Positions 1 through 5,983 of a stretch of 10,478 bases of DNA are shown piece by piece. The translations under genes and the position numbers were made by a program. Within the stretch, counting starts at the first letter, position 1. Every line of letters starts with the position of its first letter. The notes under the pieces were generated by a model. That model did no database searches and was not told where the DNA came from. It saw nothing but the letters and a program-made list of their open reading frames with translations. The stretch comes from an uncultured Shinella sp. (GTDB lineage Bacteria > Pseudomonadota > Alphaproteobacteria > Rhizobiales > Rhizobiaceae). The DNA is taken from the NCBI RefSeq assembly GCF_946479415.1, contig NZ_CAMLFY010000143.1:1-10478 (forward strand), read 5' to 3'.

Positions 1-582
1 CGAGAGTTCGCCCGCATGAATGGTGATGCCAAGGCCGGCGTCGCGGGCGATATCGAAGGCGTGGGTGAAATCGGCGACGCGGTGCATGCGCTCCTCGCCC
101 GCAAGATTGAAGCCCGTGATCAGCGGATGCGGCCGGCGCGCGGCATATTCCGCCGCCTTCGCCACCCGCTCGGGGCCGAAATGGCGGATGCCGACGACGA
201 GAAGGCGGGTCTCGATGCCGGTCTTCGCCCTGGCGCGTTCGGCGCCCTCGACCAGCCCGCGCATATAGGCATCCGCGCCGATGCCCACGGCATCGCCCTG
301 ATCGGGCGAGGCGATGAGCTCGCTATAGATCGCACCCACCTCGGCGATATCGGTCAGATAGGTCTCGGCGAGCAGCGCATAATCCTCCTCCGTGCGGAAG
401 AGATTGGCCGTCGCGTCGTAGCTCTGCACGAAGCTCGTGAAATCCTGCCAGGAATATTGGCCGTCCTTGATGAAGGCGGACGTATCGATGCCGTAGCGCT
501 TCGCCTGGGCGGCGGCGAGCGCCGGTGGTGTGGCGCCTTCGATATGGCAGTGCAGCTCCGCCTTGGGCATGGCTCTGGTCAC
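1..582 (-). CDS. add: Adenosine deaminase, 3' part beyond the window
   Basis: Zinc hydrolase that deaminates adenosine (and deoxyadenosine) to inosine in purine salvage, in the cytoplasm. The first 194 codons are present, against roughly 320-350 in the family; the rest lies beyond the left edge. The N-terminus carries the metal-binding HxH motif ([11 protein letters not shown]11 and H13), and the last residues read [10 protein letters not shown], which holds the third zinc-binding histidine and the catalytic glutamate of the HAGE motif. I chose the GTG at 582-580. It overlaps the deoB stop as GTGA and has a good Shine-Dalgarno (AAGGAG, 6-7 bases upstream); an in-frame ATG at 570-568 is the alternative. 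The overlap implies translational coupling to deoB, which fits a nucleoside catabolism/salvage operon. Confidence 0.93.
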   Translation of the reverse strand, partial: MTRAMPKAELHCHIEGATPPALAAAQAKRYGIDTSAFIKDGQYSWQDFTSFVQSYDATANLFRTEEDYALLAETYLTDIAEVGAIYSELIASPDQGDAVGIGADAYMRGLVEGAERARAKTGIETRLLVVGIRHFGPERVAKAAEYAARRPHPLITGFNLAGEERMHRVADFTHAFDIARDAGLGITIHAGELS

Positions 583-1808
583 AAGAAACTCCTTCCGTGC
601 GGGCCGGGCGCGATGCCGAGATGGCGGGCGACGGTTTCGCCGATATCGGCGAAAGTCGTGCGGGTTTCGATGAGGCGCGAGCGCAGGCCCGGCCCGAAAC
701 TCAGGATCGGCACGCGCTCGCGCGTATGGTCCGTGCCGCGCCAGGTCGGATCGCAGCCATGGTCGGCGGTCAGGATGACGATATCGCCGGGTTTCAGCTT
801 GCGGTCCACCTCCGGCAGGCGCCGGTCGAAGGCTTCGAGCGCCGCGGCGTAGCCGGCGACGTCGCGGCGGTGGCCGTAGAGCATGTCGAAATCGACGAAA
901 TTGGTGAAGACGAGATCGCCGTCCTTGGCCTCGTCCATCACGGCGAGCGTCGCATCGAACAGCGCCATATTGCCGTTCGCCTTGGCGAGCGTGCCGATGC
1001 CCTGGTGCGCGAAGATATCGCCGATCTTGCCGACGGCATGCACCGTGCGGCCGGCTTCCGTCAACCGGTCGAGCAAAGTCGGCTCCGGCGGCAGAACGGA
1101 ATAGTCGCGCCGGTTGCCGGTGCGCTCGAAGGTCTCGGGCGTCTCGCCGATGAAGGGCCGCGCGATGACGCGGCCGATGCGCCCGCCCGGCCGCTCATCG
1201 AGGATCTTGCGCACGGTCTCGCAGAAGGACAGCAGGCGGTCGAGGCCGAACGTGCCTTCATGCGCGGCAATCTGGAAGACGCTGTCGGAGGAGGTGTAGC
1301 AGATCGGCTTGCCGCTGCGGCGATGCTCCTGCCCGTGCCGGGCGATGATGTCCGTGCCCGACGCATGGCAATTGCCGAGGATGCCGGGCACGTTGCCGGC
1401 CGTGCAGATCGCCTCGACCAATTCGGGCTCGAAGGCGTCGCCTTCCACCGGAAAATAGCCCCAGTCGAACGAGACGGGCGTGCCGGCGATCTCCCAATGG
1501 CCCGACGGCGTGTCCTTGCCGTTCGACACCTCGCTCGCCGCCCCGTGATAACCGAAGACGCGCTGCGGGACATCCATGCCCTCGGGAAAGCGGCCGGTCG
1601 CGGCACGGGCGGCATGAAGCAGACCGAGCGCCGACATGTTGGGCAGCTTCAGCGGGCCTTGCCTGAGCCCCGGCCTGTCGGCAACGCCGGCCGCGCAGAA
1701 TTCCGCGATATGGCCGAGCGTATCGGCGCCGAGATCGCCGAAGGCGGCCGCATCCGGGCCGCCGCCGATGCCGAAGCTGTCGAGAACAAAGAGAAAGGCT
1801 CGCGCCAT
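579..1808 (-). CDS. deoB: Phosphopentomutase
   Basis: Interconverts (deoxy)ribose 1-phosphate and (deoxy)ribose 5-phosphate, linking nucleoside phosphorolysis to central carbon metabolism; cytoplasmic. The protein is 409 aa, the usual size for the family. Alkaline-phosphatase-superfamily landmarks are all visible: [12 protein letters not shown] with metal ligand D10; [13 protein letters not shown] with the phosphorylated Thr at T100; [14 protein letters not shown] with D308 and H313; and [17 protein letters not shown] with D349, H350 and H361. The spacing of these residues matches that of the known manganese ligands of bacterial phosphopentomutases (family knowledge). The start is the ATG at 1808-1806, preceded by a weak AGGTGA. 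It is followed with a 4-base overlap by add. A 524-codon frame on the opposite strand (525-2099) is a shadow of its GC3 bias. Confidence 0.96.
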   Translation of the reverse strand: MARAFLFVLDSFGIGGGPDAAAFGDLGADTLGHIAEFCAAGVADRPGLRQGPLKLPNMSALGLLHAARAATGRFPEGMDVPQRVFGYHGAASEVSNGKDTPSGHWEIAGTPVSFDWGYFPVEGDAFEPELVEAICTAGNVPGILGNCHASGTDIIARHGQEHRRSGKPICYTSSDSVFQIAAHEGTFGLDRLLSFCETVRKILDERPGGRIGRVIARPFIGETPETFERTGNRRDYSVLPPEPTLLDRLTEAGRTVHAVGKIGDIFAHQGIGTLAKANGNMALFDATLAVMDEAKDGDLVFTNFVDFDMLYGHRRDVAGYAAALEAFDRRLPEVDRKLKPGDIVILTADHGCDPTWRGTDHTRERVPILSFGPGLRSRLIETRTTFADIGETVARHLGIAPGPHGRSFL

Positions 1809-1901
1809 GTGTCACCTGCCGTCTGTCCGCATCCTCCTCGCCGGGCAACGAGAATGAACCGTCAGACATGGCACGGGCGACAAGACGGGTTCAAGCGAAA
1901 T

Positions 1902-1924
1902 CGCGCGGCGGAGGCGCGCGCCTC
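1902..1924 (-). terminator. Possible GC-rich terminator hairpin after the tadE pair
   Basis: Just past the TGA of the downstream TadE-like gene the minus strand can fold a CGCGCG/CGCGCG stem with a 7-base loop (1902-1920), followed by ATTTCGC, which is only weakly T-rich. The stop codon itself also lies in a perfect 14-bp palindrome, GAGGCGCGCGCCTC (1911-1924). It could end the tadE transcript before deoB, but the poor T-tract makes this uncertain. Confidence 0.35.
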
Positions 1925-2531
1925 AGCAATCGCTGCAGGTGATCTTTTCGCCGGTGCGCTGGCGGAAGTAGCTCGTTTTGGACAGATTGACCTTGTTGAG
2001 GTTCTGGGCAAAGCTCGGCATCATCAGCAAAACCTCATGCGGCACGACGAGTTCCGTGCGCACGATAAAGGTGCTCTTGGCCTCGAGCGTCGAGGGTAGG
2101 GTAACGCTGGAGCCGGTCGCATAGGGCTTGCCCGCGCTCTGGTCCCGCGACCAGGCAACTGTCGCCTTGCCGTCCGCTGCAACGGCAATGCCGGTGATCT
2201 TCAACGAATAGCCGGTCTGCGGGAAGGGCGCGATCACGCCTCTCGTGACTTCCTTCATCGTATCGAGCGTCGCCGTATTCGTGCTCTGGCTCTGCGTGAG
2301 AAGGTCGGACACGGTGCTGGAGGCACGGTTGACCTTGCGCGACATGGTAACGGCGACGGAAATCTCGAAGGCGCCGATATAGGCCATGATCAGCAGCGGC
2401 GCCACGATCGCGAACTCGACGGCGCCGATGCCGCGGCGGTCCTCGACGAGACGGCGCAGGGTGAGCAGCACGCCGCCCTTGCCCTTCTGCTCTTTCGGTT
2501 CGGCATCCAGATGCGGGGAAAGACTGTCCAT
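1923..2531 (-). CDS. TadE/TadG-family pilus assembly pseudopilin (second of pair)
   Basis: A 202-aa protein of the TadE-like family, whose members are type IV pilin-like minor pseudopilins required for Tad pilus assembly. A basic N-terminus (about residues 1-33) precedes a prepilin-type site, RRG|IGAVEFAIVAPLLIMAY, with the predicted cut after G34 and the conserved glutamate at +5 (E39). A single hydrophobic segment follows, then a soluble periplasmic domain ending in a short Cys-containing tail (TCSDC). The start is the ATG at 2531-2529, which overlaps the preceding stop as TAATG. GAGGA about 9 bases upstream acts as ribosome-binding site. The reading frame stays open upstream to 3155, but that extension is out-of-frame shadow of the first tadE gene. 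Expected substrate of CpaA encoded at 4472-4975. Whether it should be called TadE, TadF or TadG is not resolvable here. Confidence 0.85.
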   Translation of the reverse strand: MDSLSPHLDAEPKEQKGKGGVLLTLRRLVEDRRGIGAVEFAIVAPLLIMAYIGAFEISVAVTMSRKVNRASSTVSDLLTQSQSTNTATLDTMKEVTRGVIAPFPQTGYSLKITGIAVAADGKATVAWSRDQSAGKPYATGSSVTLPSTLEAKSTFIVRTELVVPHEVLLMMPSFAQNLNKVNLSKTSYFRQRTGEKITCSDC

Positions 2532-3139
2532 TACGGGTAGTCCTCGTTCTGGATGACGGCGGTCGCGACCATCAGGTAGCTCTGGTTGGAGCCATTGGCC
2601 GATTTGACATTCGAAAGGTAGGGGCGAACCAGATCCGTGGCGATGTCCCAGCGATAATAGGCCCTGACGATGTTGATCGATTTCTTGCCGCCGGGCGCAA
2701 ACTTGAAGGCGGAGGTGTCGAGGTCCGAACCGCTCAAGGGGATGGCTTTGGGAATATCGGCGAATTTCGAGAAGGTGCGCACGTCGATATACAGCTTGCT
2801 CGGCGTCGCCAGTTCGCTGGCCGAGCAGGGCATCAGGATCGCGATCTCGTCGCAATAGGCCTTGCGGAACTGCGCCGCGGTCATATCCGAGGTCTTGCCG
2901 AGGTTGAAGGTGATTTCGCCGGTGCGGATCTTGCGCGCCATCGTGTCGGTGGCATTGGCGAGAATCTGCTCCGCCGAGAACGCCACGAAAGTCTCGAGCG
3001 AGGCGAAGACGATCAGGAAAAAGGGGACGCTGAGCAACGCGAATTCGATCGCCGTCGCGCCATCGCGCCGGCGAAGCAAGCGACCGAACAGGCCCTTCAT
3101 CGGCCGCCGTCGGGTGTCTGTCGTGTGATCGAGCGTCAT
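2531..3139 (-). CDS. TadE/TadG-family pilus assembly pseudopilin (first of pair)
   Basis: A 202-aa TadE-like protein. The N-terminus is strongly basic (RRR...LLRRRDG) and leads into ATAIEFALLSVPFFLIVFAS, a classic prepilin junction with predicted cleavage after G27 and glutamate at +5 (E32). The motif is almost identical to that of the Flp pilins in this window (ATAIEY). The rest is an extracytoplasmic domain with two cysteines in CDEIAILMPC. The start is uncertain: the ATG at 3139 has only a weak GGAT upstream, and an internal ATG at 3100 (M14) gives a more typical short leader but has no better ribosome site. The TAATG overlap with the next gene indicates coupled translation and perhaps stoichiometric production of the two proteins, which may function together. 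Confidence 0.85.
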   Translation of the reverse strand: MTLDHTTDTRRRPMKGLFGRLLRRRDGATAIEFALLSVPFFLIVFASLETFVAFSAEQILANATDTMARKIRTGEITFNLGKTSDMTAAQFRKAYCDEIAILMPCSASELATPSKLYIDVRTFSKFADIPKAIPLSGSDLDTSAFKFAPGGKKSINIVRAYYRWDIATDLVRPYLSNVKSANGSNQSYLMVATAVIQNEDYP

Positions 3140-3230
3140 CGCGATCCGTTCCCATGGACTGGATGGAAAGAGACTAGATCGCCGACCGTTTATTTTTCGT
3201 GTGCATGCGTCCGAAGAATTGAACGGTTTC

Positions 3231-3253
3231 CCGCTTTCGGGCAGCCGAAGCGG
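3231..3253 (-). other. Imperfect hairpin between two minus-strand genes
   Basis: CCGCTTTCGG and CCGAAGCGG flank a GCAG spacer, forming a 9-bp stem with one bulged base. It lies 10 bases past the stop of the gene at 3263-3685. There is no T-run after it on the minus strand, so it may be a weak terminator, an RNA-stability element, or nothing. I see no convincing promoter for the tadE pair in the rest of 3140-3262. Confidence 0.3.
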
Positions 3254-3262
3254 AACAAGGCG

Positions 3263-3685
3263 TCAGCCATCCGTCTGATTGCTGGTGGCGTGCTCTTCGC
3301 AATTGGGCGTGCAGGAGAGAACGGAGCGGTCCGTCTGGCGGAAGACGCGCACCGTATTGCCCTCGTCGATCGAGACAAGGATGCGTTCGTCGACAATGGC
3401 ATTGCCGTCGGCATCAAGAAGAACGAGATTGGTGGTGCCGAAGCTGCGGCCCGTCAAAACGATCGTCTTGGCGTCGGCCACCGTGGCGTCGGCCACCTTG
3501 GCGTTGCCGATGATCACCTTGCTGACCGGCCGATCCAATCTCAGCACCCGCGCGTGATCCATGTAGACGCGCATGAAGGTGTCATCCGCCGCACCGGCGG
3601 TTCCAGCCACCGACAACACAAAAAAGGCGATCGCCAAAAGCCTGACAGCTCCCGATGCGAAGATTCCGTCGCGTCCCATAATCAT
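3263..3685 (-). CDS. Secreted stand-alone secretin N-domain protein (pilus formation protein N-terminal domain)
   Basis: A 140-aa protein with a Sec-type signal peptide: a basic n-region, hydrophobic core LLAIAFFVLSVAG, and probable cleavage after AGA (about residue 32). The mature part (about 38-115) resembles the N-terminal domain of CpaC-type secretins: compare VSKVIIGNAKVADATVADAKTI...GTTNLVLLDADG with HDILVADPVKADAVTRSS...GQTNIFIFGPGG of CpaC in this window. It has no secretin domain and ends in a short tail with CTPNC (C125, C129). It probably acts in the periplasm in Tad pilus assembly; this is inferred from the domain and location. It is transcribed divergently from the pilins and is separated by 123 bp from the tadE pair on the same strand. 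Start ATG 3685, with an in-frame ATG at 3679 also possible; GGGAT lies just upstream. Confidence 0.82.
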   Translation of the reverse strand: MIMGRDGIFASGAVRLLAIAFFVLSVAGTAGAADDTFMRVYMDHARVLRLDRPVSKVIIGNAKVADATVADAKTIVLTGRSFGTTNLVLLDADGNAIVDERILVSIDEGNTVRVFRQTDRSVLSCTPNCEEHATSNQTDG

Positions 3686-4000
3686 TCATCCCGGCAACAA
3701 TACGGAATTAGCATCGCCGGGAATGGTGAATGAAGGCTTAAGGCAGCGCCGGACTTCGGAAGCCCTGTCGCCACAGGGTGACACACTCCTCCAGACCGTT
3801 TTTCCTGAAAACAGCCGGGAATGCGTGCAAGAGGAGATTAATCTTTTGGCGACCATATTTCAGGCAGCCTTACGTTAGGACAAGATTAACTCACTTCCTT
3901 AAGCCGATGGCAATGGCCCGCCTGTAGGTTGCAGTCATCCGAACAACGGAAACAGTTGGCGGACGTGCTGAACCAACACTCGTGGAGCTAGGAGAATACC
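3686..4000. other. Divergent intergenic region driving the pilins and the secretin-N-domain gene
   Basis: 315 bp without a supportable gene. It is AT-richer than its surroundings and holds a perfect 6-bp inverted repeat, CCCTGT-CGCC-ACAGGG (3763-3778), a GTTTT/AAAAC inverted repeat (3798-3812), several TTAA words, and the CtrA-like box described separately (3875-3890). The pilin leader region after 3900 is about 100 bases. No convincing sigma70 -35/-10 pair stands out on either strand. Frames of up to about 200 codons overlapping this region from both sides lack recognisable protein features. Confidence 0.7.
3866..3890 (+). promoter_or_regulatory. Putative CtrA-binding site upstream of pilA
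   Basis: TTAGGACAAGATTAAC (3875-3890) fits the alphaproteobacterial CtrA consensus TTAA-N7-TTAAC with one mismatch, at a spacing of exactly 7. It sits 110 bp before the first pilin ATG and overlaps a 12-mer AGCCTTACGTTA (3866-3877) that recurs upstream of cpaB. A further TTAA lies at 3899-3902 but at N9 spacing. In Caulobacter pilin transcription is CtrA-dependent (established knowledge). Binding here is inferred from sequence only. Confidence 0.5.
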
Positions 4001-4171
4001 ATGACCAAGATTTTCGCTCGCCTTATGAAGGACGAATCCGGCGCAACCGCCATCGAATACGGCCTGATCGCCGCCCTGATCTCCGTTGCCCTCATCGGCG
4101 GTGCCACCACCCTCGGCACCAAGCTGAGCGACCAGTTCACGTTCCTCAGCGGCAAGCTCAAGACGCAGTAA
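4001..4171 (+). CDS. pilA: Flp/Fap-type major pilin, copy 1
   Basis: A 56-aa type IVb (Flp) prepilin, the structural subunit of the Tad/Cpa pilus used for surface attachment. A short polar leader MTKIFARLMKDESG is followed by ATAIEYGLIAALISVALIGG, the Flp signature: predicted cleavage after G14 by CpaA, +5 glutamate and adjacent tyrosine, and a hydrophobic assembly helix. The mature protein would be only 42 aa, ending SGKLKTQ. The ribosome site is strong, GGAG with 6-base spacing. The gene is too short for many ORF callers. Copy 2 starts 26 bases downstream and encodes a predicted mature product that differs only in the last residue (Q versus E). Confidence 0.95.
   Translation: MTKIFARLMKDESGATAIEYGLIAALISVALIGGATTLGTKLSDQFTFLSGKLKTQ
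4046..4164 (+). repeat. 119-bp direct repeat, unit 1 (pilin core)
   Basis: Base-for-base identical to 4243-4361, at an offset of 197 bp. It spans codon 16 to the first two bases of codon 55 of the pilin. The leader codons outside it have diverged, so the identity boundary is sharp. This indicates a recent tandem duplication or ongoing gene conversion. Confidence 0.95.
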
Positions 4172-4197
4172 CACTAAGCAAGGCTGGGGCCAAGAAT

Positions 4198-4368
4198 ATG
4201 AGCAAGACTTTCATTCGCCTTCTGAAGGACGAATCCGGTGCGACCGCCATCGAATACGGCCTGATCGCCGCCCTGATCTCCGTTGCCCTCATCGGCGGTG
4301 CCACCACCCTCGGCACCAAGCTGAGCGACCAGTTCACGTTCCTCAGCGGCAAGCTCAAGACCGAATAG
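4198..4368 (+). CDS. pilA: Flp/Fap-type pilin, copy 2
   Basis: A second 56-aa Flp prepilin, leader MSKTFIRLLKDESG, with the mature sequence identical to copy 1 except for a C-terminal E in place of Q. All other differences (residues 2, 4, 6 and 9) fall in the leader that CpaA removes. Its ribosome site is poor compared with copy 1: GGGG lies about 11 bases before the ATG and no clear AGGAG is present. Translation may therefore be lower or partly re-initiated from copy 1. A strong hairpin follows 26 bases after the stop. Whether copy 2 is a back-up, a minor subunit or a donor for sequence homogenisation cannot be told from sequence. Confidence 0.94.
   Translation: MSKTFIRLLKDESGATAIEYGLIAALISVALIGGATTLGTKLSDQFTFLSGKLKTE
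4243..4361 (+). repeat. 119-bp direct repeat, unit 2 (pilin core)
   Basis: Second copy of the block at 4046-4164, identical over its whole length. It covers the predicted mature pilin region of copy 2 up to codon 55. Confidence 0.95.
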
Positions 4369-4394
4369 TCTCGGGCAAAGCAGACACACAAGAG

Positions 4395-4418
4395 AGCCGC
4401 CATCCTCGGAGGGCGGCT
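4395..4418 (+). terminator. Hairpin after the pilins, probable attenuator
   Basis: AGCCGCC (4395-4401) pairs perfectly with GGCGGCT (4412-4418) around a 10-base loop that can pair partly. TTCTCC follows rather than a solid T-run. It lies 26 bases after the second pilin stop and before cpaA. It probably stabilises the pilin mRNA end or lets only part of the transcription through, so that pilin greatly exceeds prepilin peptidase (inference). Confidence 0.5.
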
Positions 4419-4437
4419 TCTCCGTTCCAAGGGTTTC

Positions 4438-4454
4438 CCGGCCGCACCGGCCGG
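4438..4454 (+). other. Second inverted repeat just before cpaA ribosome site
   Basis: CCGGCC-GCACC-GGCCGG forms a 6-bp all-GC stem with a 5-base loop, ending 4 bases before the GGGAG ribosome site of cpaA. As RNA it would be a stable hairpin next to the start region and could modulate cpaA translation. Evidence is structural only. Confidence 0.35.
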
Positions 4455-4471
4455 AATTGGGAGAACATCGC

Positions 4472-4975
4472 ATGACACAGGCTCTGATCTTCGTGATCTT
4501 TCCGTTCTGCCTTGCGGTTGCGGCGTTTTCCGACCTGTTCACGATGACCATTCCCAACCGGGTTTCGGCCATCCTGCTCGGTGCCTTCCTCCTTGCCGCA
4601 CCGCTTTCCGGCCTCGGCCTTGCGCAGATCGGGATGCATCTCGGCGCAGGCCTTCTCGTCTTTTCGATCGGCTTCGTGCTTTTCGCGCTCAACATCATGG
4701 GCGGCGGCGACGTGAAAGTGCTTTCGGCGAGCGCCGTCTGGTTCGGCTTCAACATGTCCCTCTTCGAATACGTGACCTATGTGTCCTTCTTCGGCGGGTT
4801 CCTGACGATCGGCATCCTCCTGCTGCGGGCGAAATCCGAGTTGATCTATGCATCGGGCCTGCCTGTACCGGGCCATCTTCTGGCCGGCCGCAAGGTGCCC
4901 TACGGCATTGCAATCGGCGCAGCCGCCTTCGCGGCCTATCCGTCGTCTCCGCTGATGCTTGCCGCTCTCGGCTGA
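4472..4975 (+). CDS. cpaA: Prepilin peptidase (Tad/Cpa type, A24 family)
   Basis: Inner-membrane aspartic peptidase that removes the leader from Flp prepilins and TadE-like pseudopilins. The protein is 167 aa and almost wholly hydrophobic, with about 5-6 membrane segments. This is the short, methyltransferase-less form typical of Tad loci. The two catalytic aspartates are visible: D21 in AAFSDLFTMTIPN and D80 in the GxGD-type motif IMGGGDVK. The C-terminal KVPYGIAIGAAAF is also characteristic. I place the start at the ATG at 4472, with GGGAG 8 bases upstream; the frame extends to a TTG at 4457 but that would consume the ribosome site. A clear terminator follows, so it appears to be the last gene of the pilA transcript. 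Confidence 0.95.
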   Translation: MTQALIFVIFPFCLAVAAFSDLFTMTIPNRVSAILLGAFLLAAPLSGLGLAQIGMHLGAGLLVFSIGFVLFALNIMGGGDVKVLSASAVWFGFNMSLFEYVTYVSFFGGFLTIGILLLRAKSELIYASGLPVPGHLLAGRKVPYGIAIGAAAFAAYPSSPLMLAALG

Positions 4976-5004
4976 AGCAAATCCCTTAAAATCAGGATGA
5001 AGCG

Positions 5005-5029
5005 ACCGGAATGCCCGCATTCCGGTTTT
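5005..5029 (+). terminator. Rho-independent terminator after cpaA
   Basis: ACCGGAATG (5005-5013) and CATTCCGGT (5018-5026) form a perfect 9-bp stem with the tetraloop CCCG, followed directly by TTTT. It lies 29 bases after the cpaA stop. It separates pilA1-pilA2-cpaA from cpaB onward. Confidence 0.78.
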
Positions 5030-5061
5030 CCGCGTGTGCAACGCGGGACTAGGCCGGCATT

Positions 5062-5111
5062 AGCCTTACGTTAACCATATGCGTAAGGCCACTATTAACC
5101 ATAATTATACC
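5062..5111 (+). promoter_or_regulatory. Putative CtrA-regulated promoter of the cpaB operon
   Basis: Two copies of TTAACCATA lie at 5071-5079 and 5095-5103, exactly 24 bp apart. TTAACCAT is a known CtrA-type motif in alphaproteobacteria. The first copy reads TTAACCATATGCGTAA, a degenerate TTAA-N7-TTAA, and sits where a -35 would be relative to the AT-rich AATTATAC (5103-5110), a possible -10. The first copy lies inside an 8-bp perfect inverted repeat, GCCTTACG (5063-5070) / CGTAAGGC (5082-5089). The start of the block, AGCCTTACGTTA (5062-5073), is identical to a 12-mer upstream of pilA. No binding data can be inferred beyond motif match. Confidence 0.52.
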
Positions 5112-5163
5112 ATTGCCGGTCAATGTGGGCGCATAGAACCGTCCGCAGCCCCAGGGAATCCAC

Positions 5164-5970
5164 ATGAGACCGGCGCGAATCATCATTCTGGCAGTGGCCG
5201 TCGTCTCGGCCGGCGTCGCGGGCCTGCTTGCCCTGCAGATCGCCGGAGGTAAGACGACCGTCGTCCAGGGCGATCCCGTCATCGAGCGGGAACCGACCAT
5301 CAATGTGCTGGTGGCGCACGAAAGCCTGCCGGTTGGGTCGCGGCTCAAACCCGATTCACTCACCTGGGCAGCGTGGCCGCAAGGCTCCGTGGTCGATGGC
5401 TTCATCACCGACCAGAACCGGCCGGACGCGAAGGAGAGCCTCGACGGCGCCATCGTCCGCATGCCGATCTTCAACGGCGAGCCGATCCGCCAGGAAAAGA
5501 TCGCCGATTCGAGCAACCGCATCATGTCCTCGCTGCTGCCGGCCGGCAAACGCGCGGTCGCGACCGAAATTTCCGTCGCGACGGGCGCCGGCGGCTTCAT
5601 CCTGCCGAACGACCGCGTCGACGTCATCATGGTGCGCAAGAACGACTTGGGCAGCTTCCTGACGGAGACCGTGCTGACGAATGTGCGCGTGCTCGCCATC
5701 GACCAGCAGATCCAGGAAAATCCCGATGGTTCCAAATCGGCCGTCGGCACGACCGCGACGCTGGAACTGACGCCGGACCAGACCAAGGTGATCACCGTTG
5801 CCCAGCAGATGGCCGAACGGCTGCAACTGGCACTGCGCAGCGTCGCCGATGCCCAGGAGCCCGATACGACCGCTGCCGACTACCTGCTTTCCGGCAGCGA
5901 CGGCGTGCCGCTCGTCACGGTGATCAAGAGCGGCGAAATCGTTAACGGCGCAAGCGCCGCCCAGAAGTGA
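5164..5970 (+). CDS. cpaB: Flp pilus assembly protein CpaB/RcpC
   Basis: A 268-aa envelope protein of the Tad apparatus, thought to act in the periplasm with the secretin, possibly at peptidoglycan. An N-terminal signal anchor (IIILAVAVVSAGVAGLLALQIAG, residues 6-28) is followed by an SAF-type domain: INVLVAHESLPVGSRLKPDSL...WP (about 46-72). The CpaB/RcpC core carries GAIVRMPIFNGEPIRQEKI (95-113), the pattern AVATEISVATGAGGFILPNDRVDVIMV (131-157) and TATLELTPDQTKVITVAQQMAERLQLALRS (197-226). The start is the ATG at 5164 with AGGGA 7 bases upstream. It is the first gene of a tight cluster, with only 13 bases before cpaC, and sits behind a terminator and a probable promoter of its own. Confidence 0.95.
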   Translation: MRPARIIILAVAVVSAGVAGLLALQIAGGKTTVVQGDPVIEREPTINVLVAHESLPVGSRLKPDSLTWAAWPQGSVVDGFITDQNRPDAKESLDGAIVRMPIFNGEPIRQEKIADSSNRIMSSLLPAGKRAVATEISVATGAGGFILPNDRVDVIMVRKNDLGSFLTETVLTNVRVLAIDQQIQENPDGSKSAVGTTATLELTPDQTKVITVAQQMAERLQLALRSVADAQEPDTTAADYLLSGSDGVPLVTVIKSGEIVNGASAAQK

Positions 5971-5983
5971 CCAGGAGCTGACC

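Noticed and set aside
16..852. 278-codon plus-strand frame over add and the end of deoB
   Set aside because: Antisense to clearly recognised add and deoB, with no protein-family features.
525..2099. 524-codon open frame on the plus strand opposite deoB
   Set aside because: It mirrors the strongly GC3-biased deoB, shows low-complexity Arg/Ala/Glu-rich sequence with no recognisable domain, and deoB has all catalytic and metal residues.
2532..3155. Upstream in-frame extension of the second TadE gene giving a 410-aa fusion
   Set aside because: The extra 208 residues are the out-of-frame translation of the first TadE gene; the TAATG overlap and pilin-type N-terminus mark the real start at 2531.
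3125..3733. 202-codon plus-strand frame opposite the secretin-N-domain gene
   Set aside because: The minus-strand product has a clean signal peptide and CpaC-like domain; the plus-strand frame has neither a ribosome site nor a domain.
4046..4361. Possible CRISPR-like or mobile repeat
   Set aside because: The direct repeat is just duplicated pilin coding sequence; there are only two units and no transposase or inverted termini.
3982..4368. 128-codon frame running through both pilins
   Set aside because: It is out of frame with pilin copy 1 and only joins the frame of copy 2; the true products are two 56-aa pilins with their own starts.
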